Assembly (NCBI GenBank): GCA_020636405.1
Contig: JACJXW010000010.1
Location: 186,001-250,000 of the forward strand
Direction: 5' to 3'
Source of the DNA: Lewinellaceae bacterium
Lineage (GTDB): Bacteria > Bacteroidota > Bacteroidia > Chitinophagales > Saprospiraceae
DNA: 64,000 nt
Shown here: positions 43,763 to 53,158 of the stretch, piece by piece
How positions within the stretch are numbered: position 1 is the stretch's first letter
Layout: each line of letters opens with the position of its first letter
Made by a program: the position numbers and the translations under genes
The notes under the pieces: model-generated
What the model saw: the letters and a program-made list of their open reading frames with translations, nothing else
Database searches by the model: none
What the model was told of the DNA's origin: nothing

Positions 43763-44914
43763 TCACTGCTTCACAAAAATGGCCAGCCTCGTTCCCTCCA
43801 TCTCCTCGCCGTCCCTGGAGGATCTGCACAAGTATGCCCCATTTCCCAAATGGGTGGCGTCCAATTCCAGGTCCAGTTGACCTCCTGCCACGTGCACTGT
43901 TTTACGCCATACTTCCGCGCCGGTAATGTTATAAATTGCCAGCGTATAATTTCCTGGTTTCAGGTTGCCTGCACGGATATGGATAAAGCCTTCGGTTGGA
44001 TTGGGAAAGACACTCAGGGCCATGCCGGCCGGATCAACATCCTTCGAACCGGTTATCATACCCAGGTTTTTGTATTGGATGTTCACCACCTGCGAACCAC
44101 TATTATCCAGGGTAAGGATGGCGATTGCTTCCTTGCTCTCACCGTTCAGGAACTGGTGGGTCGTCAAAGTGTCGACTCCCAAAGAATTCAAACCCACGTT
44201 CTGAATGGCCAAATCCGTAACATCCAACCAACCTAATGGTGCAATTTTGGCATCGAGCCTGTTTTCCCGGTATTGCGTCCTTTTTTCGCGAAGCACGGGA
44301 AAGGAGCCGCCAGGAATAGAAAGGGTTCCCCAGGCATCTACGGCGTCAAGCCGGTTAATACTGGTCCGGATCCGCAAGGAATCCACAAAACCGGATATCT
44401 GCAGCTGATTAAGGAAGCCAGCCGGCAACTGGTCCGTTGAAAAAGGCAACAAGAGCGATGTCGACATCTGATGGATATCAAAAAAATTGACCGGCGCCCG
44501 GCTTTGTATCATTGGCGGATTAAAGGGCGAAACGAGATTAATGCCCAATCCGATAGGGTCGCCGCCATTAAATCCTAATAATGCTACCTCCTGGCCCGTT
44601 ACGTTGAGGAAGGCTTCTGCACTACCGCCTGCATCGTAGAAAAGAGTGGCGGCAGGGAAAAGCGCGCTACCCGCCGCTGTTTGCGGATCCTTGAAAATCC
44701 GCTCCCAGGTTTGGTCCGGTTGGAGGCCGGAGAGATCCCAATTTTGATCGCCTCCGGGGGCGGTAATTAGATCACTCAGGCCGGGTTGGATATCTACAGC
44801 ATAGAAAAGAGTATCTCCCAAGGCGGGAAAAACAGCATTTGTAACCGTGATTTGCGAATGAGCCTGTATCAGCCCTGTGATCAAAAAGATCAACAAAAAT
44901 CCAGTTTTTCTCAT
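43763..44914 (-). CDS. T9SS type A sorting-domain secreted protein
   Basis: 383 residues with an N-terminal signal peptide (FLLIFLITGLIQAHSQ). The last about 80 residues form a type A C-terminal sorting domain: LSVFPNPTEGFIHIR, then YTLAIYNITGAEVWR and an end close to RLAIFVKQ. Such domains direct cargo through the type IX secretion system of Bacteroidota and are cleaved on the outer surface. The middle 280 residues are beta-rich with no recognised catalytic motif. It interrupts the usual panC-panD neighbourhood and is on the opposite strand, so it is probably an insertion. Confidence 0.88.
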   Translation of the reverse strand: MRKTGFLLIFLITGLIQAHSQITVTNAVFPALGDTLFYAVDIQPGLSDLITAPGGDQNWDLSGLQPDQTWERIFKDPQTAAGSALFPAATLFYDAGGSAEAFLNVTGQEVALLGFNGGDPIGLGINLVSPFNPPMIQSRAPVNFFDIHQMSTSLLLPFSTDQLPAGFLNQLQISGFVDSLRIRTSINRLDAVDAWGTLSIPGGSFPVLREKRTQYRENRLDAKIAPLGWLDVTDLAIQNVGLNSLGVDTLTTHQFLNGESKEAIAILTLDNSGSQVVNIQYKNLGMITGSKDVDPAGMALSVFPNPTEGFIHIRAGNLKPGNYTLAIYNITGAEVWRKTVHVAGGQLDLELDATHLGNGAYLCRSSRDGEEMEGTRLAIFVKQ

Positions 44915-45200
44915 TATGCTTGCAATTTTACTTTCTTCAAATTCAGTGCTTACCTACTGTAAACATCGTGAAAATTACCGGCATATTTTCTTGCTGTACG
45001 AGAAGAAAGTTTTTCAACACCAGTAAGGTTGGATAGGCCTCATTCAATTCTGTTTGCCGCATTCGCGCTTATCTGTTTTCCAACATCTACCAGCCCTCAA
45101 AACCTTCCGTAACATAATTTTGTTCCCATTGGGATATTCTCAAAAAATTGACGAAAATCGCGCTGATTTTATCCAAAAACAGAATAGTATATTTTAAACC

Positions 45201-45548
45201 ATGATGATACAACGGTTTAAATCCAAGATACACCGGGTGCGGGTCACCGAAGCGGACCTCAACTACGTGGGCAGCATCACCATCGATGAAGACCTCATGG
45301 ATGCCGCCAACCTGATCGACGGCGAAAAAGTACAGGTGGTGAACAACAACAATGGAGAACGCCTGGAAACCTACGTCATCCCCGGCAAACGGGGCTCCGG
45401 CATAATATGCCTCAACGGCGCTGCCGCCCGCCGCGCACAGGTAGGTGATATCCTGATCATTATATCCTATGCCCTGATGGACTTCGAAGAGGCCAAGTCC
45501 TTCCAGCCGAGGACCGTCTTTCCGGATGAGAACAACCAGCTGAATTAG
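45201..45548 (+). CDS. panD: Aspartate 1-decarboxylase
   Basis: 115 residues, standard length for the proenzyme. PanD makes beta-alanine from aspartate using a pyruvoyl group formed by self-cleavage. The cleavage site G24-S25 is in NYVGSITIDEDLMDAA; K9 and the later NGAAARRAQVGDI loop are conserved. It supplies the panC substrate 1.6 kb upstream on the same strand but is separated by an inverted gene, so it needs its own promoter in the 286 AT-rich bases before it. No clean -7 box was found there. Confidence 0.97.
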   Translation: MMIQRFKSKIHRVRVTEADLNYVGSITIDEDLMDAANLIDGEKVQVVNNNNGERLETYVIPGKRGSGIICLNGAAARRAQVGDILIIISYALMDFEEAKSFQPRTVFPDENNQLN

Positions 45549-45630
45549 GAGCTTTCGGAGGTTGGTTTCTGGCCAGCCGTTGTGGGTTCCCGATTTCCGA
45601 GTTCCTAAGTTCCTGGCAGCCCAGGCGCCC

Positions 45631-47154
45631 TTAGCTCGAATGGTCGCTCACCATATACCACGCCCCATCAATCCGTCTCATCAGCACGGAGAACCAGCCC
45701 TGTGCCGGTTCCTCCCGTTCCGGGAATTGCAGGTTGAACCGCCCGATAACGGAGTAGATATCAGTAGAGACCCGTTCCAGCAACATCTGGTCGAAATAAA
45801 GCCGGCCCATGCGCTCGGGCGGCCAATTGTCCTTGTACTGCTGCCGGATGGCCTCATAGCCGAAGGTGACGCCCTGGCGGGAGACCGTCCGGATGCTGTC
45901 GGAAGGATGGTAGGCTTTCATGTAACAATCGATATCGCCCTGGTTCCAGCAGGATTCCTGGCGCTTGAAGTTTTCCAGGATGGAGGCCCGGTCCCGGGCC
46001 TCCAGGTGGGCTTTCACGATATCCTTAAGTTCGAGCAAAAATCCGTGGAGTTTTCGGGTAAAGCCTTCGTCGGTGTTCACCTGTATGGATATGGCCAGGC
46101 CTTCATCGGCAGCGTATTCCACCGTGGTGACATGCCCCGGCATAATGCCCTCATGTCCGTAGTGCATCCCCTCTCCCACTTGCCAGGCGAAGCATCCCAG
46201 GCCGTAACCGCTCTCCGCCGGAGCGCCGGTGCGGAAGGCCACGGGCAGGCGCATCTCCTGTAACATACGCTTATTGAGAAATTTTTCCTGTTGCAAGTTG
46301 AACATCCACCGAGACAGATCCTCCGCGTTGGTGACCAATCCGCCGCCCGTCCACTCAAATTGCGGGTTGATGGCGTAGCGCCCGTTTTCCACCGTCTTGT
46401 TGCCTGGCAGTCCAAGGATATTCTGGCTGCCGATGTACCCCTGCGTAAGCCCCGGCAGCTCCGGCTGGGTGGAGGGGTAGGTATGCTGCAGGCCCAGCGG
46501 GCCAAGGATCTGTTCTTCCAACAAGGCATAGTAGGCCTTCCCACTGGCCTTCTCCAGCAACATCCCCAGCAGCAGGTAGTTGGTGTCGGAATAGCCCCAC
46601 CCTTTGCCGGCGGGGTGCAGAGGCTCCATGTTGGCTAAGAATCCGAGCAGTTCTTCTGGTTTCCAGCTTCTGTCAGGTTGTTCCTTCAACGCCTGGATGA
46701 ATGCCGGCTGGAAAACATAACGGGGCAGGCCGCTGGTGTGCTGCAACAGCATGCGCACCGTTATTTCGGAGGCATTGGGCAGTTGCCGGTACCAATCCTC
46801 CGCCCCGAAGTAGTCTTCGAGCTTTTCATCGAGGCGCAACTGCCCCGTTTCTACCTGTTTCAGGACGAGGGCCGCCACGAATGTTTTGCCCACGCTACCG
46901 GAGAACAGCTGCGCGCCAGGCTTCATCTTTATATCGGCCTCCCGGTCGGCGTAGCCCGCCGCCAGGCTGATCATTTGCCCGTCGGGTAAAACGACGGCGG
47001 CAGTGGCGCCGGGCAGGGAGTTGTCTTTGACGATGGTTTCCAGTTTTTCCTGGAGGGCATTCTTCAGTTCCTGGCCGGGGGGCTGGCTCCAAAGCCGGGT
47101 ATTGAACAATGAGGTGGCCAGCAACAGCAACAGGGCGGCAGCGTATCTATTCAT
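45631..47154 (-). CDS. Serine hydrolase (beta-lactamase/PBP4* type) with NTF2-like tail
   Basis: 507 residues with a signal peptide. The catalytic domain (about 30-360) has SVGK (S87, K90), the YSDTNY element in place of the usual YxN, and a C-terminal HEGIMPGH. These define class C beta-lactamase-related esterases, DD-peptidases and aminopeptidases. Residues about 385-507 resemble a DUF4440/SnoaL-type NTF2 fold (ENFKRQESCWNQGDIDCYMKAYHP), a ligand-binding addition often fused in Bacteroidota. The substrate is unknown and resistance cannot be inferred. It converges with panD across about 80 bases of simple repeats. Confidence 0.87.
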   Translation of the reverse strand: MNRYAAALLLLLATSLFNTRLWSQPPGQELKNALQEKLETIVKDNSLPGATAAVVLPDGQMISLAAGYADREADIKMKPGAQLFSGSVGKTFVAALVLKQVETGQLRLDEKLEDYFGAEDWYRQLPNASEITVRMLLQHTSGLPRYVFQPAFIQALKEQPDRSWKPEELLGFLANMEPLHPAGKGWGYSDTNYLLLGMLLEKASGKAYYALLEEQILGPLGLQHTYPSTQPELPGLTQGYIGSQNILGLPGNKTVENGRYAINPQFEWTGGGLVTNAEDLSRWMFNLQQEKFLNKRMLQEMRLPVAFRTGAPAESGYGLGCFAWQVGEGMHYGHEGIMPGHVTTVEYAADEGLAISIQVNTDEGFTRKLHGFLLELKDIVKAHLEARDRASILENFKRQESCWNQGDIDCYMKAYHPSDSIRTVSRQGVTFGYEAIRQQYKDNWPPERMGRLYFDQMLLERVSTDIYSVIGRFNLQFPEREEPAQGWFSVLMRRIDGAWYMVSDHSS

Positions 47155-47244
47155 GAGGCATTTTAGAATAAAGTTGCGGAATTTGGCGGAAAGGAAGGGG
47201 ATAATAATTGGGAAGTTTGAGCCAGCCCCAGAGTAGTAAGCAAC

Positions 47245-47655
47245 TCACGCCGCCTGCCGCAGCAACCCCTCAATGATCTCCAGGATGTCCTTTTTGAAGG
47301 CTACCTTATCGAACCCTTTGACCTCACCCGGCCGCTCCAGGCACTCCAGGAAACCCTCCAGAACGTATCGGTCGTATTCCCAGTCGTTCATTTGAAGGGC
47401 TTTGCCGTAGTCGAGGTCTATATCAAGAAACCACTCCTTTCGACCTCTCAAATATTTATTTTTATTGCTTCTGTGCCGCTCCGGGAGTATTTTGCTGAGG
47501 GTCGGGCTATAGGTTATCCCTTTGACCGCATTGCCATACTTGGAAAGGTTTAGCCGTTCGTTGATGTAATCAATGACCTGAGCCATATGGCCTTTGCCAG
47601 CCAAGGGCCGGTCTTCCGTAAACAGAATAAAAAATGGTGGGGCTTTCAGTTCCAT
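47245..47655 (-). CDS. Hypothetical protein, possible immunity partner
   Basis: 136 residues from ATG 47655 (a GTG one codon upstream is possible). No signal peptide or membrane segment is seen, so it is probably cytoplasmic. I recognise no family. Visible stretches are PPFFILFTEDRPLAGKGH at the start and a helical, acidic C-terminus (YDRYVLEGFLECLERPGEV). It begins 35 bases after the stop of the toxin-tail-like gene on the same strand. The size, order and lower GC are those expected of an immunity gene, but this is inference only. Confidence 0.55.
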   Translation of the reverse strand: MELKAPPFFILFTEDRPLAGKGHMAQVIDYINERLNLSKYGNAVKGITYSPTLSKILPERHRSNKNKYLRGRKEWFLDIDLDYGKALQMNDWEYDRYVLEGFLECLERPGEVKGFDKVAFKKDILEIIEGLLRQAA

Positions 47656-47690
47656 CACCGGTATATTTTATTGCCAGGTGGCCGTTTGAG

Positions 47691-48239
47691 TCAAATGCCT
47701 GTGGTTTTTAATCGCATCAGGTTTTCGGGATGCTTTTTATATAAATAGATGCTGTCCAACTGAATTTTAAAACAATAGTCTTTTGTGCCGTAGTTCTGAG
47801 GAATCAACCTTACTCTGTTAGCCTTGTATTCAGGATCATTTTTTCGAGATTCATAATCACAAGTCTCTCCGTATTTCCAGATTTCCATTGCCTTTAAAAA
47901 TATAGTTTTTTGACCACTTGGGCAAGTATAACAGGCCCGGTAGCCATCGTCAAACGCTACAGCCACATATTGAACGCAATCTTCCCTGTTCTTCTTTTGC
48001 CGTTCCAGCTTCTCATATACCTCCGGAATAACTTCCGGGGTGCCATCCTCATCCAGATATACATGCCCTTCCGTTCCTTCGATGTACTTTCTGGACATTT
48101 GCACCTCATTTCTTATCCCGATGGTCAGGCTGATGAGCAATAGTAGCAGAAGCAACCAAGGAAATGGCGGCCTTTTGCGGTTCCGATTCCTATGTGGCGG
48201 CTCCCTTGGCACAGGTTTCCTGGCGATAGTATTTTCCAT
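47691..48239 (-). CDS. Membrane-anchored protein with a polymorphic-toxin-tail-like domain
   Basis: 182 residues. A basic, Pro/Arg-rich N-terminus (about 26 residues) precedes one membrane helix (27-43, FPWLLLLLLLISLTIGI). The remainder carries a CYTC pair (C103, C106), TIFLKAMEIWKYGET (112-126) and an ESR triplet (130-132). This segment resembles C-terminal modules I recall from Bacteroidota Rhs-type toxins, and the KYGET...R pattern recalls the second half of a GIY-YIG nuclease motif. The function is unproven. It is a stand-alone gene, not the end of a large Rhs protein. A small gene follows 35 bases downstream. Confidence 0.6.
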   Translation of the reverse strand: MENTIARKPVPREPPHRNRNRKRPPFPWLLLLLLLISLTIGIRNEVQMSRKYIEGTEGHVYLDEDGTPEVIPEVYEKLERQKKNREDCVQYVAVAFDDGYRACYTCPSGQKTIFLKAMEIWKYGETCDYESRKNDPEYKANRVRLIPQNYGTKDYCFKIQLDSIYLYKKHPENLMRLKTTGI

Positions 48240-48522
48240 AGCAAAACCTTTTCGGGCAACTCAGTCCGTCTTCTCGCCGCCAAACTAAAAAAGATGCTTA
48301 AGAAAAAAAGGACAGTCGGCAATGGGCCTGCCAGGGGCGATTTTCAGGGAAAACACTTGCGAAAAAGGCCTCTCCTGCTGATAATAAACCGGTTAAGCCT
48401 CCAGCAAATGACGCCAAAAACGTTTCACTTCATGGATGGGAAATGAAAAGTGGTGTGTGTGGAATAGGATTTTTGTACTCCACAGCGGCGAAAGGAACAA
48501 AGTGAGTTTTCCGTTCAAGGCC

Positions 48523-50910
48523 CTACCACCTCCCCGGCTCCGCCTCCCGTACCATCTCGAACACTTTCTCATAGACATCCTCCGCATTGGGTTTGGAGAA
48601 ATAGTCGCCATCAGTACCGTAGGGCGGGCGGTGCGGTTGGGCGCTGATCGCCACCGGCGGCGAGTCGAGCCAGCGGTAGCCCCCCTGCACGTCCAGCACC
48701 TGCTGCATCATGTAAGCGGTGGCGCCACCCGGCATATCTTCGTCGAGAAAGAGAATGCGGTTGGTTTTCTTCAGGGAGGCCAGTATCCGATGTTCGAGGT
48801 CAAAGGGAAGAAGGGTTTGCACGTCGATGAGTTCCACCGAGATGCCGTCTTCCTCCAGCAGGCGGACGGCCTCTTGTGCAATGCGCACACAGGAACCATA
48901 GGTCACCAGGGAGATGTCGTTGCCTTGTTGCAGGACCTCGGGCATACCAAGCGGTACGGAGTATTCTCCGATGTTGTCAGGCAGCCTTTCCTTCAGGCGA
49001 TAGCCATTGAGGCATTCGATGAGCAGGGCCGGGTCGTCCGACTGCAGCAAGGTATTGTACATGCCTGCAGCCTGCACCATATTGCGGGGAACCAGGATGT
49101 GCAACCCGCGCAGGGAGCCCAGCAACACGCTCATCGGAGAACCGGAGTGCCAGATGCCCTCCAGCCGGTGGCCGCGGGTGCGAATGATGGCCGGAGCGGC
49201 CTGGATGCCCTTAGTGCGGTAGCGGAGGGTGGCCAGGTCATCGGATAGCGGGGAAAGAGCGTAGATCAGATAATCGAGGTACTGTATCTCAGCGATGGGC
49301 CGCAGGCCTCGCATGGCCATACCAATGGCATAGCCCGCGATGGTCCATTCCCGGATACCGGTGTCGAAGACGCGGGCTTCGCCGTATTTCTCCTGCAGGC
49401 CGGAAAAGCCCTGGTTCACATCGCCGATCCGGCCCAGATCTTCACCAAAAGCAAAAAGGGCAGGGTACTTTTCCAGCATCTTATCAAAGAAGGCGTTCAA
49501 GATCTCGTAGCCGTTTTTGAGGGGGCTTCCCTCTGAATAACGAGGAGCTACCACCGGCACCTTGAGGGCCGATAGCTCGGTCTCGCTGTACAGGTGGGTG
49601 TGGTAACGCTCCTGCATGGTCTCATTCACATTGGCCAGGAACTGCTCCAGTTCCCGGCGAGCCGGACTATCTTCACCCCGGGTAGCGTAGAGCATCCTGC
49701 GGATGCAGCGCACGATATCGGCCCTAACCGGGTTGTACAGTTGTTCCAGTTCCCGGCAGATGCGCTCCGCCCGTTCCTTACGGAGGGACTGGGCGGCCAC
49801 CTGGCCGAAGGCCACCTGCATTTCCTTCCATACCTGCCGAATGGGGCCGTTATAAGTTTTCCAGGCGCGGTCGCGGGCGGCTTTCGCCTGCTTGCGGGCC
49901 TGGGCCTCCAGCGCTTTGAGGCCTTCATCGCTGGCCAGGTCGTTGGCCAATATCCAGTATCGGAACTGGCGGTTACAGTCGTAGGCTTTTTCCCACTCCA
50001 GGCGTTCTTCAGACTTATAACGCTCGTGCGAGCCGGAAGTAGAGTGCCCTTGGGGCTGAGTGAGTTCATCCACATGGATGAGTACGGGTATGTGATCCTG
50101 CCGTGCGCGGGCGGCGGCCTTGCGATAGACCGCACACAGGGCTGGATAATCCCAGCCATTGACGTGATAGATCTCAATCCCGTTGGTATCTTCTTCTACC
50201 TGAAGGCCTTCAAGGGCCAGTGAAATGCTCGATTTGGCGGTTTGATATTGCTTGGGTACCGAAATGCCATACCCATCGTCGACCACGGTGACGACCATGG
50301 GGACCTGCTGCACGGCAGCCGCATTCATCACTTCCCAGAAGGCGCCCTCGGAAGTACTGGCATCACCGATATTGGTGAACACCACCTCGTTTCCATTATC
50401 TGAAAAGGGCGTATCGCTGAGTTCCGCACACTGCCGGTATTTCTTGGAAGCCATGGCCAGGCCAATACCGCGCGCCATCTGGCCTGCTGTAGTAGAAATA
50501 TCAGAAGACAGGTTATACCGGCCGAGAGTGGGCATCCATTGGCCTTCTTTATCTACCAGTGGTGTAGCGTGGTGGCTGTTCATCTGACGTCCACCGGAGA
50601 AAGGGTCGTTGTCCGCATCGGTATAAAGTTGGGCAAAATGCTGTTCAGCATCGGCCAGGCCCAACGCAAAGAGCAGGGTATGCCCCCGGTAGTAATCCGA
50701 ACGGAAATCTCCCTTTTGAAAAGCCTTGGCCAAAGCGACTTGAAAGAGCTCTTTTCCATCGTCCGAAACACCGAACTTGGCTCTCCCGTTCAGGGTCTCT
50801 TTGCGGATCAGAATGCTTATCTCCCGGCTGAGGGCACAGGTGTAATAATCCTGAAGCACCTCTTCCTTACTGAAAGCCCCCTGGATTGAAATGAAGGTTG
50901 GATTTTCCAA
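48523..50910 (-). CDS. 2-oxoacid dehydrogenase E1 component, alpha-beta fusion
   Basis: 795 residues from TTG 50910, which places the start just before FSKEEVLQDYYTCAL, where E1-alpha homology begins; another TTG at 51003 is possible. The N-terminal half is E1-alpha with the ThDP motif GDASTSEGAFWEVMNAA. The C-terminal half, from about residue 450, is E1-beta (FAFGEDLGRIGDVNQGF). The fused type is common in Bacteroidota and is usually annotated as a branched-chain or pyruvate dehydrogenase E1. It decarboxylates a 2-oxoacid and passes the acyl group to lipoyl-E2. No E2 or E3 gene is adjacent. Confidence 0.92.
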   Translation of the reverse strand: MENPTFISIQGAFSKEEVLQDYYTCALSREISILIRKETLNGRAKFGVSDDGKELFQVALAKAFQKGDFRSDYYRGHTLLFALGLADAEQHFAQLYTDADNDPFSGGRQMNSHHATPLVDKEGQWMPTLGRYNLSSDISTTAGQMARGIGLAMASKKYRQCAELSDTPFSDNGNEVVFTNIGDASTSEGAFWEVMNAAAVQQVPMVVTVVDDGYGISVPKQYQTAKSSISLALEGLQVEEDTNGIEIYHVNGWDYPALCAVYRKAAARARQDHIPVLIHVDELTQPQGHSTSGSHERYKSEERLEWEKAYDCNRQFRYWILANDLASDEGLKALEAQARKQAKAARDRAWKTYNGPIRQVWKEMQVAFGQVAAQSLRKERAERICRELEQLYNPVRADIVRCIRRMLYATRGEDSPARRELEQFLANVNETMQERYHTHLYSETELSALKVPVVAPRYSEGSPLKNGYEILNAFFDKMLEKYPALFAFGEDLGRIGDVNQGFSGLQEKYGEARVFDTGIREWTIAGYAIGMAMRGLRPIAEIQYLDYLIYALSPLSDDLATLRYRTKGIQAAPAIIRTRGHRLEGIWHSGSPMSVLLGSLRGLHILVPRNMVQAAGMYNTLLQSDDPALLIECLNGYRLKERLPDNIGEYSVPLGMPEVLQQGNDISLVTYGSCVRIAQEAVRLLEEDGISVELIDVQTLLPFDLEHRILASLKKTNRILFLDEDMPGGATAYMMQQVLDVQGGYRWLDSPPVAISAQPHRPPYGTDGDYFSKPNAEDVYEKVFEMVREAEPGRW

Positions 50911-51387
50911 AATGATAAGGCGAATACTTTGGTTAAAACAAGTAGTATAACTTGCTCCCGAAGTAGTGATTATACAATCATTACAGGATCTTTTAATCAC
51001 CAATGAACCGCAAATATACGATTACTCGCTGACCCTTCGGGAATTAGCAAGGCCTATGGCCGAAAAAAAAAGGAGCGATCTACGATATCAAACTGCATAT
51101 ACAAGGGCTGAGCAGACCCTTGCTCCACAAAATTGATTCGGAAAAAACCTTGGAAAGCAGGAGAAAATTTCTAACTTTGATCCGTATTCAGCACAATACG
51201 AAGCGACTTTACAATCACCACTCACCCGGCTTACCACATTGCATCGTTTCGATGCATTCACATTTGTTTATCTGGTATTTTCTTTATTGCATCATTCATC
51301 TGCGTTTGTATCTACCGCAAGGTATCTTTATACAAAAGTTTAAGACTCTTTTTAAGATTACTTATTTACAGACATTGGATTAGTATG
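50911..51387. other. 477-base gene-free region upstream of the E1 gene
   Basis: AT-rich DNA with no plausible coding frame, tRNA or strong hairpin. It should contain the promoter of the E1 gene, but no exact TAnnTTTG box at a good distance was found. Short frames present are without homology. Confidence 0.5.
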
Positions 51388-51424
51388 AAAAAAGAGAGCT
51401 TCAACCAGCCGGTTGGAGCTCTCT
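51388..51424 (-). terminator. Intrinsic terminator of the GHMP kinase operon
   Basis: Read on minus, AGAGAGCTCCAACC pairs with GGTTGAAGCTCTCT across a short GGCT loop (one G-U pair) and is followed at once by TTTTTT. The hairpin begins within the stop codon region. This is a textbook Rho-independent terminator. Confidence 0.85.
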
Positions 51425-52334
51425 AAATTTTAGGCAGAGGGATGTACTGCCCTTCCCGGACAGCCGACCTCACTACTGCTTCATCCCGGCAATAGCCCAG
51501 CAGGAACCCTCCTCCCCCGGCGCCGCAAAGCTTTAAATAAAAGGACTCTGAGTTCAACCCTTCCTCCCATAAGGGCCGGAAGGATGATGGGATCATTTCC
51601 GGAAAGTGGCGATACTGACAATCGGAGATCCGACGGGCCTCAGAGAACAGGGCCTCCCGTTGCCCGGCCATGTACAACCGGATGGCGTTTTCAGTAGCGG
51701 GTATCAGTTCCTTCTGAATGACATCGACAAAATCGGGCCGCCCGCACTGGAGCAGGAAGGCCTCCACTAACGGCCCTGTCTTACGGCTGATGCCCGTATC
51801 CAGCAGGAAGAAAAAGCCACTGTCCTTCGGGGATCTCTCCGGAGGGGCCGCCAGCCGGGCCTGGCCGTCGGGCAAGAGCAACACAGCGTGGTCAAGATAG
51901 CAGATAAGGGGGTCAGTACCGGAACTGGCCCCATGGAAGTATCCTTCCAGTTGGGCCAATTGTTGCTTGAGGCGGACGTAATGTGCTTCATCGCTCCTCG
52001 AGAAAGGATTGAGCGCATAGCGGCTGTACACTGCCGCGCACAGCGCCCCCGAGCTGCCCGCCCCGTAGCCTACCGGGATGTCGGATTCAAAATACAGGCC
52101 CCGGTTGACCTCCCGCTCGAACCGCCGGAGATCCATATCCGTCAGCAGTTCACCCTTATCCTTCAACCGCATTAGGTATTGAACATATTCTTCCAGGTTG
52201 TAAAGGACGGGCTCGTCATCGGCAGCGAATTGCCAGCCGCCGCTGTACTGGCGCAGGGGCATGGCCAACGCCTGTGAACCTTTAATGATGGTATATTCGC
52301 CGAAAAGCAGCAGTTTCCCGTAGTAGCGTTCCAT
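51423..52334 (-). CDS. GHMP kinase, mevalonate-kinase-like
   Basis: 303 residues from ATG 52334; the frame upstream has no homology. GHMP features are YGKLLLFGEYTIIKG at the start, the phosphate loop VGYGAGSSGALCAAVY, the mevalonate-kinase-type EGYFHGASSGTDPLICYL with catalytic aspartate, and the C-terminal CGAGGGGFLLGY. It probably phosphorylates mevalonate or phosphomevalonate in isoprenoid synthesis, as in Bacteroidota that use the mevalonate route, but no other pathway gene is here, so specificity is open. It is the last gene of a four-gene minus-strand operon and is followed by a strong terminator. Confidence 0.83.
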   Translation of the reverse strand: MERYYGKLLLFGEYTIIKGSQALAMPLRQYSGGWQFAADDEPVLYNLEEYVQYLMRLKDKGELLTDMDLRRFEREVNRGLYFESDIPVGYGAGSSGALCAAVYSRYALNPFSRSDEAHYVRLKQQLAQLEGYFHGASSGTDPLICYLDHAVLLLPDGQARLAAPPERSPKDSGFFFLLDTGISRKTGPLVEAFLLQCGRPDFVDVIQKELIPATENAIRLYMAGQREALFSEARRISDCQYRHFPEMIPSSFRPLWEEGLNSESFYLKLCGAGGGGFLLGYCRDEAVVRSAVREGQYIPLPKI

Positions 52335-52345
52335 CGTTATTTTTT

Positions 52346-53158
52346 TTATTCCCGGGGTAAAAGCCCAGGCAGTTCCTTCAGAAATTTCTCCTTCCAGGCG
52401 GCCGGGCACATCAGATAACCCCGGTTGCCGCGAGGCGGTTCCTGGCCAAAACGGACCGGGCTGTTGTCGAGATAACAGTGGCTGAAGCCCAGTTCCTCAA
52501 TAATGACTTTCTCGCCCGCCAGGTCCCAGATGGCAATACGCGGCCGCAGGAAAAGGTTAACATCGAGTTGCCCCTGGGCCATGAGCAGCGTACGACGGGC
52601 ATCGGTGCGGATAATACGGTTGTCTCCCACGCCCAGTTTGCGGAACACCTCCATATATTTCTCCCCCCGGAAACGGGCAGAATGAAAGTAGAGGAGTTGG
52701 TGGAAAGGCTTTGCCGGAAGAGGCAACAGTTGCCGGGACTCCCCCCCCTGCTCCAGGAAAGCGCCCTGCCCTTTGATGGCATAGAGCATGGAATCATTCC
52801 AGGGGTAGTAGATGAGGCCGATCATTAAGCCTGCCCCGGGCTCGTAATAGGCAGACTGGTGGGAGAACCCCGTCTTGTTGTCGATATAGTGGCTGGTGCC
52901 GTCCAGCTCATCTACAATGAAATAGGGCCTGCCGGAGAGAATGGTTTTGTTCGGTGACTCTTCGCTGTACAGCCCTATCTGAGGAAACTGGCGGGCCACC
53001 GCCTCCTGCATCATTTCAGAAACGGCAAGGTCTACATCGGTCACCCTCGAGCGGTCCGGCTTGGTGTATACCCGGTAATCACCGTGGAGGTGGCTCATCA
53101 TGATCCTGCCGGCATCCCTGGCCCGAAATCTCATAAATTCAAGGATCTCTTTATGCAT
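52346..53158 (-). CDS. Inositol monophosphatase-family phosphatase
   Basis: 270 residues from ATG 53158; the open frame upstream overlaps the next gene and is not used. Metal-binding motifs of the IMPase/CysQ fold are visible: YSEES with E66/E67, DELDGT with D83 and D86 (variant of DPIDGT), and WDLAGE near residue 206 (variant of WDxAA). Substrates in the family include inositol-phosphate, PAP and fructose-bisphosphate. The specificity here is unknown. It overlaps the metallophosphoesterase gene by 8 bases and is followed 11 bases later by the GHMP kinase. Confidence 0.87.
   Translation of the reverse strand: MHKEILEFMRFRARDAGRIMMSHLHGDYRVYTKPDRSRVTDVDLAVSEMMQEAVARQFPQIGLYSEESPNKTILSGRPYFIVDELDGTSHYIDNKTGFSHQSAYYEPGAGLMIGLIYYPWNDSMLYAIKGQGAFLEQGGESRQLLPLPAKPFHQLLYFHSARFRGEKYMEVFRKLGVGDNRIIRTDARRTLLMAQGQLDVNLFLRPRIAIWDLAGEKVIIEELGFSHCYLDNSPVRFGQEPPRGNRGYLMCPAAWKEKFLKELPGLLPRE

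Noticed and set aside
50911..51003. N-terminal extension of the E1 gene to TTG 51003
   Set aside because: The extra 31 residues have no E1 homology, and TTG 50910 places the start just before the conserved region; the longer form cannot be excluded.
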